From Bisporella sp. PMI_857 (lineage: Eukaryota; Ascomycota; Leotiomycetes; Helotiales; Helotiaceae): a stretch of 64,000 nucleotides of DNA. Below are positions 43,982 to 54,277 of this stretch, one piece after another (the first letter of the stretch is position 1; every line of letters begins with the position of its first letter). The position numbers were made by a program, and so were the translations under genes. The notes beneath the pieces are model-generated. The model was not told the origin of the DNA. It did not search any database and saw only the letters and a program-made list of their open reading frames with translations. Location: positions 55,311 through 119,310 of the forward strand of contig JAJSPD010000105.1 of assembly GCA_021307315.1 (NCBI GenBank), in the 5' to 3' direction.

Positions 43982-45324
43982 CAGTACCGTCGACTAAGTT
44001 TGCACCGACCACCAAAATTATTATATAGGCCACAACTTCGGCCGACAACCACGTTTTAATTACTTAACCGATTTAGATTAAAATTGAAGCTATTGATACA
44101 GTTTTACTCGGCTTTTCTATTGATCCACTCCACGTGACAATTAGTATTTCGTGTGCCATCCTTTTGCCTTAATCACTGCTTCTACTCTATATGGCATACT
44201 GTCGGCGCACTGCTCAAATAATCTGTCAGGCAAGGCATTCCAGCCTTCAATTAGGGCCTCTTCTAAGGCCTGTTGGGCCGCCTCGCTGTTGCCTATGTTG
44301 TTAAGCTCAGGGTAGTGCTTTAGCACCCACACTTTAAGGTGCCACCAGATGTGCTCGATCGGGTTCAGATCAGGAGAAACAGCTGGGTGTGCTGCTAGTG
44401 GTATACCTATATCGTTGAACCACTGAGTCACTGTCCTGGCGGTATGGATAGAAGCATTATCCTGCATAAAAATAAGACCCGGCTGCCAGCACCTAGGCAG
44501 CTGGTCGTCCAGCACTTCGATATAAGAGCGTGCTGAGTAGCCATGCTTTTTAGATTCGAAGTCTCGGTCCATTATATAAAGATCTGACCGGTAGACCTTG
44601 CCATCTACGAACCAAAAGCAGCCCCAGACCATAGCAGATAAGTCTTTTGACTTCTTATAAGTTTCGACGAACTCTGGCTTCCACTTATCGTCCTTAACCG
44701 TCCGGAATACCCAGACTTGTGCCCCGCCTTTGCCCCGCTCTGCAGAGCACTCATCAGACCACATATATTGCCGCCATTGTTCGAGAGTCCAGTCTTTCCT
44801 AGCTACTGCCCAGGCAAGTCTAGCACGCGCATGAGCTTCTGTAAGCTCCGGCCGACCTCTAGCCCTCCAATTGAGTATGCCCGAAGGCTCTAGCATCTTC
44901 TTCAGCGTATCTTTATGCCATAGGAACCCTCCTCGATCTTTCACTTGCTGCCACGTATCTTTTGGGTGTACTCGGCAGTATCGTACAAGCTTTCGAACGT
45001 CTCGATCGGTATATGTTATTTTCGGACCGCTGCGCGGAAGGGTCTCGCCGTTGGTGCGTAATAAAGATCTTCGTCGTGTAGTTGCGACAGTCTCGGGCGG
45101 GTGATTAAGCACCCTTGCTACTTCGATAGGTTTATGCCCCATTTTTAGAGCTCCCATAATCTCTCCGCGTTCATAAGAAGTCAATTGGGTATTTCTCTTT
45201 CTATTGCCAGAGATCTGGCCCAAAGGTATACGTAGTTGGTTCATAATTAAAAAAATTAAAAAAGGTGGTGCTGGAGGTTACGCGAATTTTCGTGTTTTCG
45301 GTTCAAACTTAGTCGCTAGTACTG
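43982..45324 (-). mobile_element. Tc1/mariner-type transposon, 1.34 kb, gene intact
   Basis: Imperfect inverted ends: CAGTACCGTCGACTAAGTTTG at 43982 and, inverted, CAGTACTAGCGACTAAGTTTG ending at 45324, with TA on both sides. It carries the intact transposase at 44141-45244. Confidence 0.88.
44141..45244 (-). CDS. Tc1-like transposase, intact (367 aa)
   Basis: Single-exon DDE transposase. The N terminus has two helix-turn-helix motifs (LTSYERGEIMGALKMGHKPI; DTWQQVKDRGGFLWHKDTLK). The catalytic core has QYMWSDECSAERGKGG (first Asp), GLIFMQDNASIHTARTVTQW (second Asp) and AVSPDLNPIEHIWWHLKVWV (third acidic residue). It ends MPYRVEAVIKAKGWHTKY, the usual Tc1 tail. No stop or frameshift is seen, so the protein could be functional. 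It differs in sequence from the three other Tc1 remnants in this window. Confidence 0.93.
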   Translation of the reverse strand: MNQLRIPLGQISGNRKRNTQLTSYERGEIMGALKMGHKPIEVARVLNHPPETVATTRRRSLLRTNGETLPRSGPKITYTDRDVRKLVRYCRVHPKDTWQQVKDRGGFLWHKDTLKKMLEPSGILNWRARGRPELTEAHARARLAWAVARKDWTLEQWRQYMWSDECSAERGKGGAQVWVFRTVKDDKWKPEFVETYKKSKDLSAMVWGCFWFVDGKVYRSDLYIMDRDFESKKHGYSARSYIEVLDDQLPRCWQPGLIFMQDNASIHTARTVTQWFNDIGIPLAAHPAVSPDLNPIEHIWWHLKVWVLKHYPELNNIGNSEAAQQALEEALIEGWNALPDRLFEQCADSMPYRVEAVIKAKGWHTKY

Positions 45325-45427
45325 TACCCCCCACAATATTTACGGTATAATTTCACTTTCTGTAATCTTCAAGGACAGAAAATAAATGCCTGGATTATCA
45401 GTCTTCAGTGAGCAGCCTCCAGCTGTA

Positions 45428-46721
45428 CTTTCGTACAGGGCCAAACTATTAGCAGTGGGTCATTTGCCACTTGCATACGTCGGCGTCCTGCCAGGGGTCT
45501 CAACCAATGAGTATTTAATGCTACCACCGCTGCTTTTCCATAGGATTTGTACTGTAACTTTAGCTAATCAACCATGGAGCCAACATACCACATTCCAACC
45601 CCTAAGACGCCAAAGAAACCTGACTGTACGCGCGACGACAGGCTTCGAATACAAACTTTATACTACGAAGCTGGCTTTACGCAAGATCAGATTTGCTTGC
45701 AAACAGGCTTTACTTTAAGTCAAGTTCGATATGCTCTTGCTCACCGTCTTACTCCACAAAAGAGCAAAACAGGTCGAAAGCTATTGCTAAATACACCACA
45801 ACGCAAACGTCTTATTGAGTGGGTTACAGCTAATAGAACTAATCGACGAGCATCTTGGTCTGATATACCAGCTTTGTTACAATGGGATTGTGGAGTTAAA
45901 GCTATTCGAACTGCGTTCAAGAAAGAAGGCTACGTACGACGCTCTGCAAGAAACAAACCACCTTTGTCACTACAAAACATGAAAGACCGGTTAGATTGGG
46001 CGTGGGAACACTTGTTTTGGACCGACGAACAATGGAATTCGGTACTTTGGAGTGACGAAACTTGGGTGAAACCAGGCCGACATACGCGTCCGCGCATTAC
46101 TCGACGTATAGGAGATTCTGAGTTGTATCATCTCGACTGTATTGAACCTCGATATCAACGAAAAATAGAATGGATGTTTTAGGGGTGTATATCAAGGAAA
46201 TACGGCCGACACAAAGAGCTATTTTGGGAGAAAAATTGGAAAACTATTAATGAAAGATCATATTCTGGCATTATTGTGCCTTTAATTCAAGAAGCTTTGC
46301 AAGAGCACCCTGAGCTTATTTTTCAACAAGATAACGCAAAAGGCTATTCTTCAGCTTTTACAAGAAGTGTATTAGAAGCTATTGGAGTTATTTCTATAGT
46401 TTAGCCAGCCAACTCTTCTGATTTAAATCCTATTGAAACGATTTGGAATAAAATGAAGAAGTATATTGAAAGGAATCACTCCGAAGTTCACAGGTCATAT
46501 AAAAGACTTAGAGCTGTAGTTCAGGAAGCTTGGGAATCAGTTACACATGCTACTATTCAAGAGTTAATTAAAGGAATGGGCGATAGATGTATTGCAGTGA
46601 TTCTAGCAGATGGAGGCTATACAGAATACTAAGAATTTGACTTAGAGCAGCACTGCCGAGCATTTTTAGTGGGTATGAGTGGCAAATGACCCACTGCTAA
46701 TAGTTTGGCCCTGTACGAAAG
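45428..46721 (+). mobile_element. Tc1-type transposon, 1.29 kb, nonsense-mutated
   Basis: Perfect 44-bp inverted repeats starting CTTTCGTACAGGGCCAAACT, flanked by TA. Related end motifs occur at 12680, 13854 and 47008. Confidence 0.93.
45574..46632 (+). pseudogene. Tc1-like transposase with two amber codons
   Basis: One continuous frame apart from two TAG codons. The N-terminal part has LRIQTLYYEAGFTQDQICLQ (helix-turn-helix), the first Asp lies in SVLWSDETWVKPGRHTRPRI, the second in PELIFQQDNAKGYSSAF and the third motif in SSDLNPIETIWNKMKKYIER; it ends LADGGYTEY. TAG at 46180-46182 replaces the Trp of the usual WMFWG motif, and TAG at 46402-46404 replaces the Trp before the PPxSPDLNPIE motif. 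Both are TGG to TAG changes. There is no frameshift, so the gene died by point mutation. Confidence 0.92.
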
Positions 46722-46741
46722 TAGTATTCTGTATTCCCTTA

Positions 46742-46988
46742 CTCTCCCCCTTAATAAAGGTTATACGGTGGATTTTATGGGGCGATACCGTAGAAGCAGT
46801 CTCTTGAATGGCTATAATTCCTTACGGCTCCCTTGCGAGGCCTTTTTGCCTCTTTCGCACGAGCCATGAAAAGGACTTCAACCCTTGACAAGTAACGGAT
46901 ACAGAGAATCTAAGTGGCTATGCCCTAGTTAAAAAAGACTTGGCCCTATCCATTATTTCCACCGTATAACCTTTATTAGGGGGGAGAG
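46742..46988. mobile_element. MITE family 1, copy 2 (247 bp)
   Basis: Same terminal repeats as 21670-21923 and TA on both sides, in the opposite orientation. Directly after its right TA the sequence restarts CTCTCCCCCCCCTAATA, as if a fragment of another copy lay next to it. Confidence 0.9.
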
Positions 46989-47007
46989 TACTCTCCCCCC
47001 CCTAATA

Positions 47008-47270
47008 CTTCGTACATGCCCAAATATTTCACCATTTCACGTCCGTGCGCTCGCCACGCAATTTATCCCAACTCTTGACCTAAGTACAAAAAAATAATAC
47101 TACAAAGCTACAATAATCGGACTTATTAAAGAAATAACCATTAGATGTATTATACTGTAGTATTATAACAATAATTTTTTTTACAAAGCGTTAAGAACTT
47201 CTTAAAAAATGCTTGCCAAGCGTTAATGTGCACAGACGTAAAATGGTGAAATATTTGGGCATGTACGAAA
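47008..47270. mobile_element. MITE family 2 (263 bp)
   Basis: Inverted ends (C/T)TTCGTACATGCCCAAATA onward through TTTCACCATTT, about 35 bp with two mismatches, flanked by TA. AT-rich interior, no gene. The start resembles the CTTTCGTACAGGGCC ends of the Tc1 element at 45428. Confidence 0.8.
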
Positions 47271-47385
47271 TATGGCGGACTAGGTGGAGTGCGCCAAGGA
47301 TGGGTTCTAGCCTATAGATCAAGGGACTGGTAATTTCACCGCTTTGTACTAAAAATGAATGAGAATGACACCTGTCCAAAGAGTT

Positions 47386-47560
47386 CTAGTATTTTGTAGG
47401 GCCACCTCGGGCATCTATCACAGCCTGGCATCTCCTGTACCACGAATCGAAAAGATTTTGAATGTAATCGTCCGGAACAGCATTCCAAGCCTCCCAAACT
47501 ATGCTACGCAAGCGCTCTTGTTGAATTTTTTTCGGATCATAGTACTCTGTAAAGTATAGA
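47386..47560 (-). pseudogene. Tc1-like transposase, last ~55 codons
   Basis: The C-terminal tail reads IQQERLRSIVWEAWNAVPDD and LFDSWYRRCQAVIDARGGPTKY at 47386. Upstream it is cut by the GC-rich repeat at 47565. It belongs to a different Tc1 copy from the ones at 24945, 44141 and 45574. Confidence 0.75.
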
Positions 47561-47564
47561 CTGC

Positions 47565-47695
47565 GAACTGGGGTCCCACGGGGCGGGTTTTCACCTACTT
47601 GACCCCACCCGTCGGGGTCCCACCCCATGGGTTGGGGTCTATCAAAAGCACCCACCCCACCCCACCCCATGGGGTCTTGATGGGGTGCCAAGCAC
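47565..47695. repeat. GC-rich CCCCAC/GGGGTGGGG repeat block
   Basis: Clustered GGGGTCCCAC, ACCCCATGGGTTGGGG and CACCCCACCCCACCCCATGG motifs within 130 bp, very unlike the surrounding DNA. It interrupts the Tc1 tail and may be one end of another transposon rich in subterminal motifs. Confidence 0.5.
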
Positions 47696-47877
47696 CCATT
47701 CATATATAAGACGATTCCCCAAATACTACGAACTCGACCCTGTTTCCCTCACACGTCCTCCGACACGCTTCCTGCAAATACCTGCACAGGCAAAACTGTT
47801 TCGACGCGATCGCTCACATCTCGCTCCCCAATCCTCCACAACCTCTTCCCATTGCACCATATCAGCAACATCTCTTC

Positions 47878-49119
47878 TCACCCACTGGATACTGGGTGCT
47901 GCCATTGCTGGTAGCCCAGCCATGCCTGATAGCTACTGACGGTCAGGCTCGCAATGCCTAGTAAAACGGCGATAGCGACGCCAACCAACGTTGCCATCAT
48001 TACATATCTCGCACCACTCTTCCGTTCAAACCACTTTTCCATTCCTCTTGGTGTCGGATTCTGCAGTTCATCGAATAGTTCGGAAAGCCGGGCCCCGAAG
48101 TAGTAGTACGAGATGTTCTTTTCTTCGGCCGTTCGTATTTCAACAGATTCAAAGCGACTAGTGTCTGGATCGAATCCAGATTTGGATATCAGAGATCCAA
48201 GAAATGCTCGAGATTTGGTATCGTTCATTGGAAACAGAATCTTCTGAATGGAATCAAGGACTTCAAGAGCAATTTGACGAGGCAACACACCGCTATACTC
48301 AATCAGTTATTGGCGAGGAATTGGGGGACAAGAACTTTATGGGTCACCTTACAACTTCAAAGAATCTACGATAGCGGTGTTTCGGGACTTGTCTCTTGTA
48401 AACCTGAGGTGCTCCTTTAAGAATGCTGTGTGGTGATAGACATCCACTATTCCACTTCTTCTATCGAGTTTAAGGTGACTCTTCAGATCATCTGTGGGCC
48501 GAAACTTAATGCCAGCGCGCTTCTTCAATTTCCTGGCCATCAAGGCGGTTCTGAGATTTGTTCCTTTGTTGCCATCGTCACCTAGATCGTTGATGTTTGG
48601 GTGATCTGATGTTGGAAAGTTGTTAGTTACAAAATCCGAGAGCGACACCGTGCCCAACCAAGGGACGGCATATGCCCCATGCTCGAGAAGAGCCGGCGAT
48701 CGATGTTGGACAGAACAATTGATCATCAGCATAGCCTTTATGGCAAGGTCAAGGGCATGTTCTTGATCGAGCTTAGGCACCGGCTTTTGTCTACCGTGTT
48801 CCGCAAAGATGGTGTCAAGGAGTTGTGCCCGTGGGATGGTGGTGTGTAACCTCAACTTCTGCATAATCGAGAGCAAGTCTCTGTGAGTTGTCAACGCCGT
48901 TTGCTCGCCAGTCCTGATATCTGGATCATATGACGCCGTAAGATTTTTGTAGTAGTCGAAGAATGGCTCGAGTCGATTCAAACGATGGTAAGGGCAGTGT
49001 TCTGCTGCACATGTTTGGCCGTTGTTGCAGTCGTCGCACGTTGGCCATGACCAGAGAAATTGGGCAAATTGTCGCAACTGGCCTCTGGTCACTTTTTCAA
49101 GTGGAAATGAATGTGGCAT
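47878..49119 (-). CDS. Tail-anchored protein of unknown function (393 aa)
   Basis: Exons 49119-48353 and 48292-47878 are joined by a 60-bp GT-AG intron (GTAAGG ... CTGATTGAGTATAG) in phase; no lesion. Residues 28-45 form a cysteine/histidine cluster (CDDCNNGQTCAAEHCPYH) that could bind zinc. A long helical region follows. The second exon carries ISYYYFGARLSELFDELQNP and PRGMEKWFERKSGARYVMMA, directly followed by a membrane segment (LVGVAIAVLLGIASLTVSSY) about 20 residues from the C terminus. There is no signal peptide, so it is probably tail-anchored or single-pass. I recall this C-terminal block in many fungal hypothetical proteins of unknown function. The gene is divergent from the protease-like gene, 334 bp from its ATG. 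Confidence 0.82.
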
Positions 49120-49453
49120 CAGAGATAACTAGAACTGTAGCGAGGGTGACGACTTGACCTTAAATGGCGGCAGAGATCCTGGGTAGAACCATAGGTTATA
49201 CTTTATTCCTCTGTCGCATAAGGCAGACTGCGAGGTTGTCCAGCCCCTGCAGCCCCCTGCAGCGTACAGCACGCAGCCACCACCACCCAATCAAACCAAG
49301 CGCGGGCGGCTAACGTTACGAGTATGTCGGTGAGTGCTTCTGACACCCCTGAGAAATTCTCCAAAAATCATCGCAAGATGAGTGTCCTACCCGGACCACG
49401 TCTATCTCTTAATCGAAATTGAAAGCACTGCCGTAAAATCACAGCATGCCGTG
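49120..49453. promoter_or_regulatory. Shared divergent promoter of the protease-like/membrane-protein pair
   Basis: 334 bp between the two start codons. It contains no recognisable gene. A CCCCTGCAGCCCCCTGCAGC tandem (about 49241-49261) is the most notable feature. Coordinated expression of the pair is inferred from the arrangement. Confidence 0.45.
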
Positions 49454-52400
49454 ATGTCTCCGTCGTCCCCTCCCGAAGGGGGACAATCCAATTACGACGC
49501 GGCGAAGACTCCATCTGCCGATTCTGGTTACGCTTCAGCTGCAAATAGCAGCACCCCAGAAAGCTCTCAGGACGACGTCGGCTACGGAGATGTGATTCCA
49601 AAGCCAAATCTTTGGCCTCGGAAGACCACAAAGCTGGTACCATTCAATAGACAAGTACCTCAATTGACCTCCAATCGCTTCGACAATCTTGTTGAGTTGT
49701 TCTCAGAACCTCTCAGCAAACGTCTTTCCAATAGTAGGCATCGTTTCCGCGCCTTTGCGATCAAATTGAAAGTTCTGGGGGAGAGCGAGGAAAACTGCAA
49801 ACCTTGGATTGTAGTGCTATGCGACAAGGAAATCTCATCAAAGGTTAGATCATTCTTCGCCCAGAAAACCATCAAATGCGAATACCAGCCTGCGAATCCT
49901 GATCCAGCATCACCATTCTTCGAACTGATCGTCTACGAGCGCCCCCCAAGAAAGGATGCTTTTGCTGGGCCCATAAATGTTTATGGCCCACTCAATCGCA
50001 TTCCTACCCCTCAGACCCTCTGTGGTACTATTATCGAAGCTGCCCATGAGGGAGAGAATCGCATGGCCACAATCGGGGGTTTAATAAAAGTGGCGTATGA
50101 GGATGGGAGGATCGTCATATATGCCATGACAGCAGGGCATTTTATTATGGGGGATATCTGTGACAATGAGCAGGACCATAGTGATTGTGAAGATGAGAAG
50201 CAATATCTGAGCGATGATGACTATGATCTTTTTCCGAGTGAGACGGAGGTCTTCGAGCTTGATTTGAGTTCCCTTGACATAGAGCTCGGTACCTCACCCC
50301 AACATATTACTACGCACGATTATCTATGGCCTTCACCTTCGGGGCAGACGCTACCTCCCAAATGGAACAATTCAAGAGTCGAGCCTCAATCCGCGAAGAA
50401 CCTCAATATGGGCTCATGGCATCAGCCATTGCCTACGGGGGATCAGTGCTATGCGTTGACTGATAATCAATGCCGCTCGATACTTAAGTATCGAGATCCG
50501 AATGGGATGAGGACCAACCCTGATTGGGAACAAGAGCACCAGGCCGAACTTGTGCGCCATTACATGCGAATGCTGAGCTTCAAGCAAATCGAGGATATAA
50601 TGAGGCCAAGATTGACATGGTCGTACGTTACTATGTCTGCACGCTACTGAAGTAGGAGACTGACATGTGGTAGCTATAAAACATACCAAAATCGTTTCAG
50701 AGATTGGCTCTTCCCTCTCGATCGGTTCGAACGCGAGCAGGTTGTCAGAGAAATATTTGGTTGGATCTCAAGCCAAGATGGTTATAATCAATGGGCAGAA
50801 ATTGGCAAGGTTGATTCAGTGTCTGAACCGTTAGCTGCAGATGGACAAAACCTCGACTGGGCATTGGTTAATATTAACGAGGCATCTTGTTTACCAAACC
50901 TACAGAGCATTACAGACTCCGGTCAATTTTTCGAAGTCTTACGTGAAGGTGCCAGTCATCTTAAGGCTGGTGGGCCAGATAAGAACGTTGTTGTCTCCGG
51001 AGGCGCCAGCGGTCTCAAGAGAGGCAAATTGTCAACCGATTATTCGTATCTCATGCTCGCTCCAGGAAAGAAGCTAATCAAGACTTTGGATTTGAAACTG
51101 AATCGTGGTTCCGGTAAGCATTTGTTCCACCGCTCAACTTAAATTCGGTCCTAACAACATACAGGGTTGCGACCAGGCGACAGTGGCGCCTGGATCATCG
51201 ATACATCGACATTTGAAGTATATGGCCATGTTGTGGCCACTGATGAGTTCAAAGAGGCTTATGTCGTCCCTATCTGTGCCACTTTTGAGAATGTGAAATT
51301 TCAACTGGGTGCGCTCGACGTTTGCCTACCTACTGGCCATGATATAGCGGTCTTCAAATATAAATTGAAGCCAGCAGCCGTGTTGAGGATCGAACCGATA
51401 CAACCACTCCCTCCGCAGACAGAGTCTCTGCGAGTCTCACCGGACTTCTTTAAATTGAAGACCGTGAATGCGGAGTTGTATCCCTCGCGGTCCGCTACTC
51501 GAATGTCTGGAATATCGATATCTACCATAGGAACCTATACTTCAGGTAGCACACAATCCCACAGCCCGTTCGACGACTCTTTTCCGAGTAGGAGAGCTTC
51601 TATTGCGACGACTAGTTCTTTCGCGACAACCAGTTCAGTAAGTAATGGGAGCCACTACGGGATACCATATCGCCCACCACCACCACCCAGACGGCCAAAG
51701 CATGATCCAATAGCCGGTACATGGAACAATGTACTGCGCGTTATCCCTTGCAACACAGATCACAGTGGATGGAAATGGGATAGCCCCGTCAACCGTTGCC
51801 AAATTTGCGGATTTTCACAATGGCATAGCTTAATGGTTCATGCCGAGACTGTGGGGAAAGACAACTTTGTCGCAGTCATGACTCTTCTCCGAGGAATTCC
51901 AAAGGTTGATTTTGCCGGAAATTTCCCTATTCATTATCTCATGTCAGCTGGAGTTGGTCTCGAATTCTTGTTAACATCCACTCAATGGACTGAATCTTGT
52001 CCGCGGAACGTCTTCGATCAGAACCCCCTCCACGTATTTAATCCTCTAGGGCTCGGAGAGCAGCTCATCAGCTTTTTAGAATGGCTGAAAAAGAACAACC
52101 CAGCATTGCTTCTTCAGCGCGATATAAAGTGCCGGACTCCCCTTCAGGCTTTACTGCTTTGGCCCCTTGAAAGAAATCTGTACCCCAGGATTCTTGAAGT
52201 CTATCCTCTTGCCGAACAACAATTACGCGCCTTGGACAATACTGGACAGAATATTGTAATGCGGATGAATGAAGCATCCATGAAGATCAGAGCACGGTCT
52301 CCTTCCGAATATGCGAAGATCCAAGGCGGTATTACAGAGATCAAGCTATACCAGATAACTGATGGAAGAACCAAGAATCGCAATCAACGGTACGGCTTTC

Positions 52401-53041
52401 ATAATATCGCCAGAGGTGGAAGAGGGCGGACATATTTTATTGGGCACTTTCAGTGTGATATTTGTAATCAAATCAATACCCACACAAATTCCTTCCTGGA
52501 CCAGATGTTTTGTGCTGTTGATCATGACAGGGACCGATACGAACCTGATGATACCGGCATGACGCCCGCCCAGGCTCTTATTACTTATCCTCGCCACAAT
52601 ATGAATGAAGATAGATCACCGGAGACCCCAAATCAGACATTCCAGCTTTTCCGATTCCTGGTTCCCCACGACGACCCTAACCTCCACGAAGCTTTGCATG
52701 CCTTGGATCCGGAGGGAAATAGCTTGATCTACAATATTGCAATTCGCGGCCTAGACGAGATACTCGAATACGTGCTACAGCTAGAGCATCCATCCAGAAC
52801 ACGTGCACTCGTCAATTTCTGTGCTCGGGTTCGAAACGGCGAGGAGAGTATACTTGACGCCGTTCACAGAAAAATCCAAGAGACGGCGCTTGATCTTGAT
52901 AGAACTGACAAGAAAGACCTTGCCCGGAAGCATGCCTTGATAGAGCAACGCAAACGACTCATAACATGCAAGCACCTGTTACGAGCCGCCGGTGCCGTAT
53001 ACAAACCGGACGTCATGACCAGGTTGAGGATTTCCGACTGA
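49454..53041 (+). CDS. Large protein with a trypsin-like protease domain (1161 aa)
   Basis: Exons 49454-50622, 50674-51113 and 51165-53041 are joined in phase by 51- and 51-bp GT-AG introns. A serine-protease-like region spans about residues 190-575: ATIGGLIKVAYEDG and AMTAGHF with His229, DWALVNI with Asp451, and RPGDSGAWIID with Ser543, the chymotrypsin-fold His/Asp/Ser order. The His-Asp gap is long and includes an acidic insert. Next come a Ser-rich and proline-rich linker (YRPPPPPRRPKHDP), a CQICGF motif, and a C-terminal half with ankyrin-like stretches (VDFAGNFPIHYLMSAGVGLE, DPEGNSLIYNIAIRGLDEIL) and a second CDIC motif. The ATG at 49454 is the first in the open frame; an upstream exon cannot be excluded. 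No membrane segment. The likely role is an intracellular protease or protease-derived sensor; the target is unknown. No lesion. Confidence 0.83.
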
Positions 53042-54011
53042 TAGGTGGCAACATCCTAATGCAACACAGCCGTCGACGACTTCAATCCCGCCTCTCACGT
53101 TCACAATCGCAATACCAACTCTAACCCCTACCAATTCAGGTTCCGCCAACTATACGGAAAACCTTTCCGACTCCTTGACTATGTTCAAAATAGAGAAAGT
53201 TACGTGGCCTTCAGAGAGTATCAGTGTAGCCAGTAGTGTGGCCGTAAAAATACCACGGCGTAAATTACGGTACGGTACGGTATAATACGGTACGGCAGGC
53301 CGTAATGGTACAGCTTTAAGAATACGCACTGCTTAGTCAGAATACGGCGTAACATGGCGTAATACGGCGTATTACTGTACCGCCAAATGAGGCTGAAATT
53401 AAGCTTTCGCTTAAGGTATTATCTGCTACCTCAACAATACGCTTGATTATTAGACTGAGAATGACTCTCATAGTACCAACGCTATAATTATAATACTAGA
53501 TATATGTTAATTTACTGGTTCATATCTTTCGAACGGTACTAAATTCATAATTTTTGAATGTATGGTCGGCGTAGAATTTAAGTTTGAAGTTATCGTGCCA
53601 AATTCGGATATTTCCACCCGAACTTTGCTTCAAATATCCAAAGCCCAACTACGCCTTCAATTCTTAACTAAATTGCGAGACTCTTATATATATAGATTCA
53701 TTAATATGCACTCTATCAATTGGGCCTATGTAGGCTTAATTCGGCCTAGGTTGAGTAACATTATTATTCAATAGTTTAATTTTCTAATTTTTGAAGCTAT
53801 TCCCAAGTATTTGGCATATATGACTTTAATAACCCAACTTCACTTAAATTCTATATCACCAAAACTTAACCAACGTACATCGGAGTGATGTCATTTGAAA
53901 GCCCTCCCTCTAATACGCGTAATATCTCAACATGAAGTAATTTAGAGTATATCTTTATGTTTTCCGAAGGCTCTGAAGTCAATGTTTTGATAAAAAAAAA
54001 CACGCTAATTC
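53042..54011. other. Gene-free interval with transposon fragments
   Basis: AGAAAGTTACGTGGCCTTCAGAGAGTAT at 53192-53219 matches 11355-11382, and it is followed immediately by CAGTGTAGCCAGTAGTGT (53220-53237), matching 25517. After that comes a run of TACGG-type repeats (53270-53380). The rest is AT-rich, with a 70-codon frame at 53562-53774 that I do not recognise. Confidence 0.5.
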
Positions 54012-54213
54012 TGTCAGGCGCCAGGATGTCACGTGCTGAGGGGCAATGAAGGGGGCTCGGTAAAGGCACTGAGACTTGGCATGTATAGGCACGAAGAGAG
54101 CCGCCAGGGGTTCGGAGGGTATAAGTAGGGGGCTCGGGACGTAGTAGAGAGGGTAGAGATTAGTCTTTGTTCAATATGAGTTGATTTGTGCCACACTACT
54201 CCAGCACCTTACA
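54012..54213 (+). repeat. Gypsy 5' LTR
   Basis: 202 bp, TGTCAGGCGCCAGG ... CAGCACCTTACA, with a GGGTATAAGTAGGG promoter box. It matches the 3' LTR with only about ten differences. The sequence right after it (TTCTAATCTC) does not look like a common tRNA primer site. Confidence 0.93.
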
Positions 54214-54277
54214 TTCTAATCTCTTTCAACGAGGTGTAGTTCGGCACGAGTCAAGAGAGTATCGTACTCGAAACGCC

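Noticed and set aside
47565..47695. GC-rich block considered as a G-quadruplex regulator of the neighbouring gene
   Set aside because: It lies inside a cut Tc1 gene, which makes a transposon end more likely; no link to the gene at 47878 is visible.
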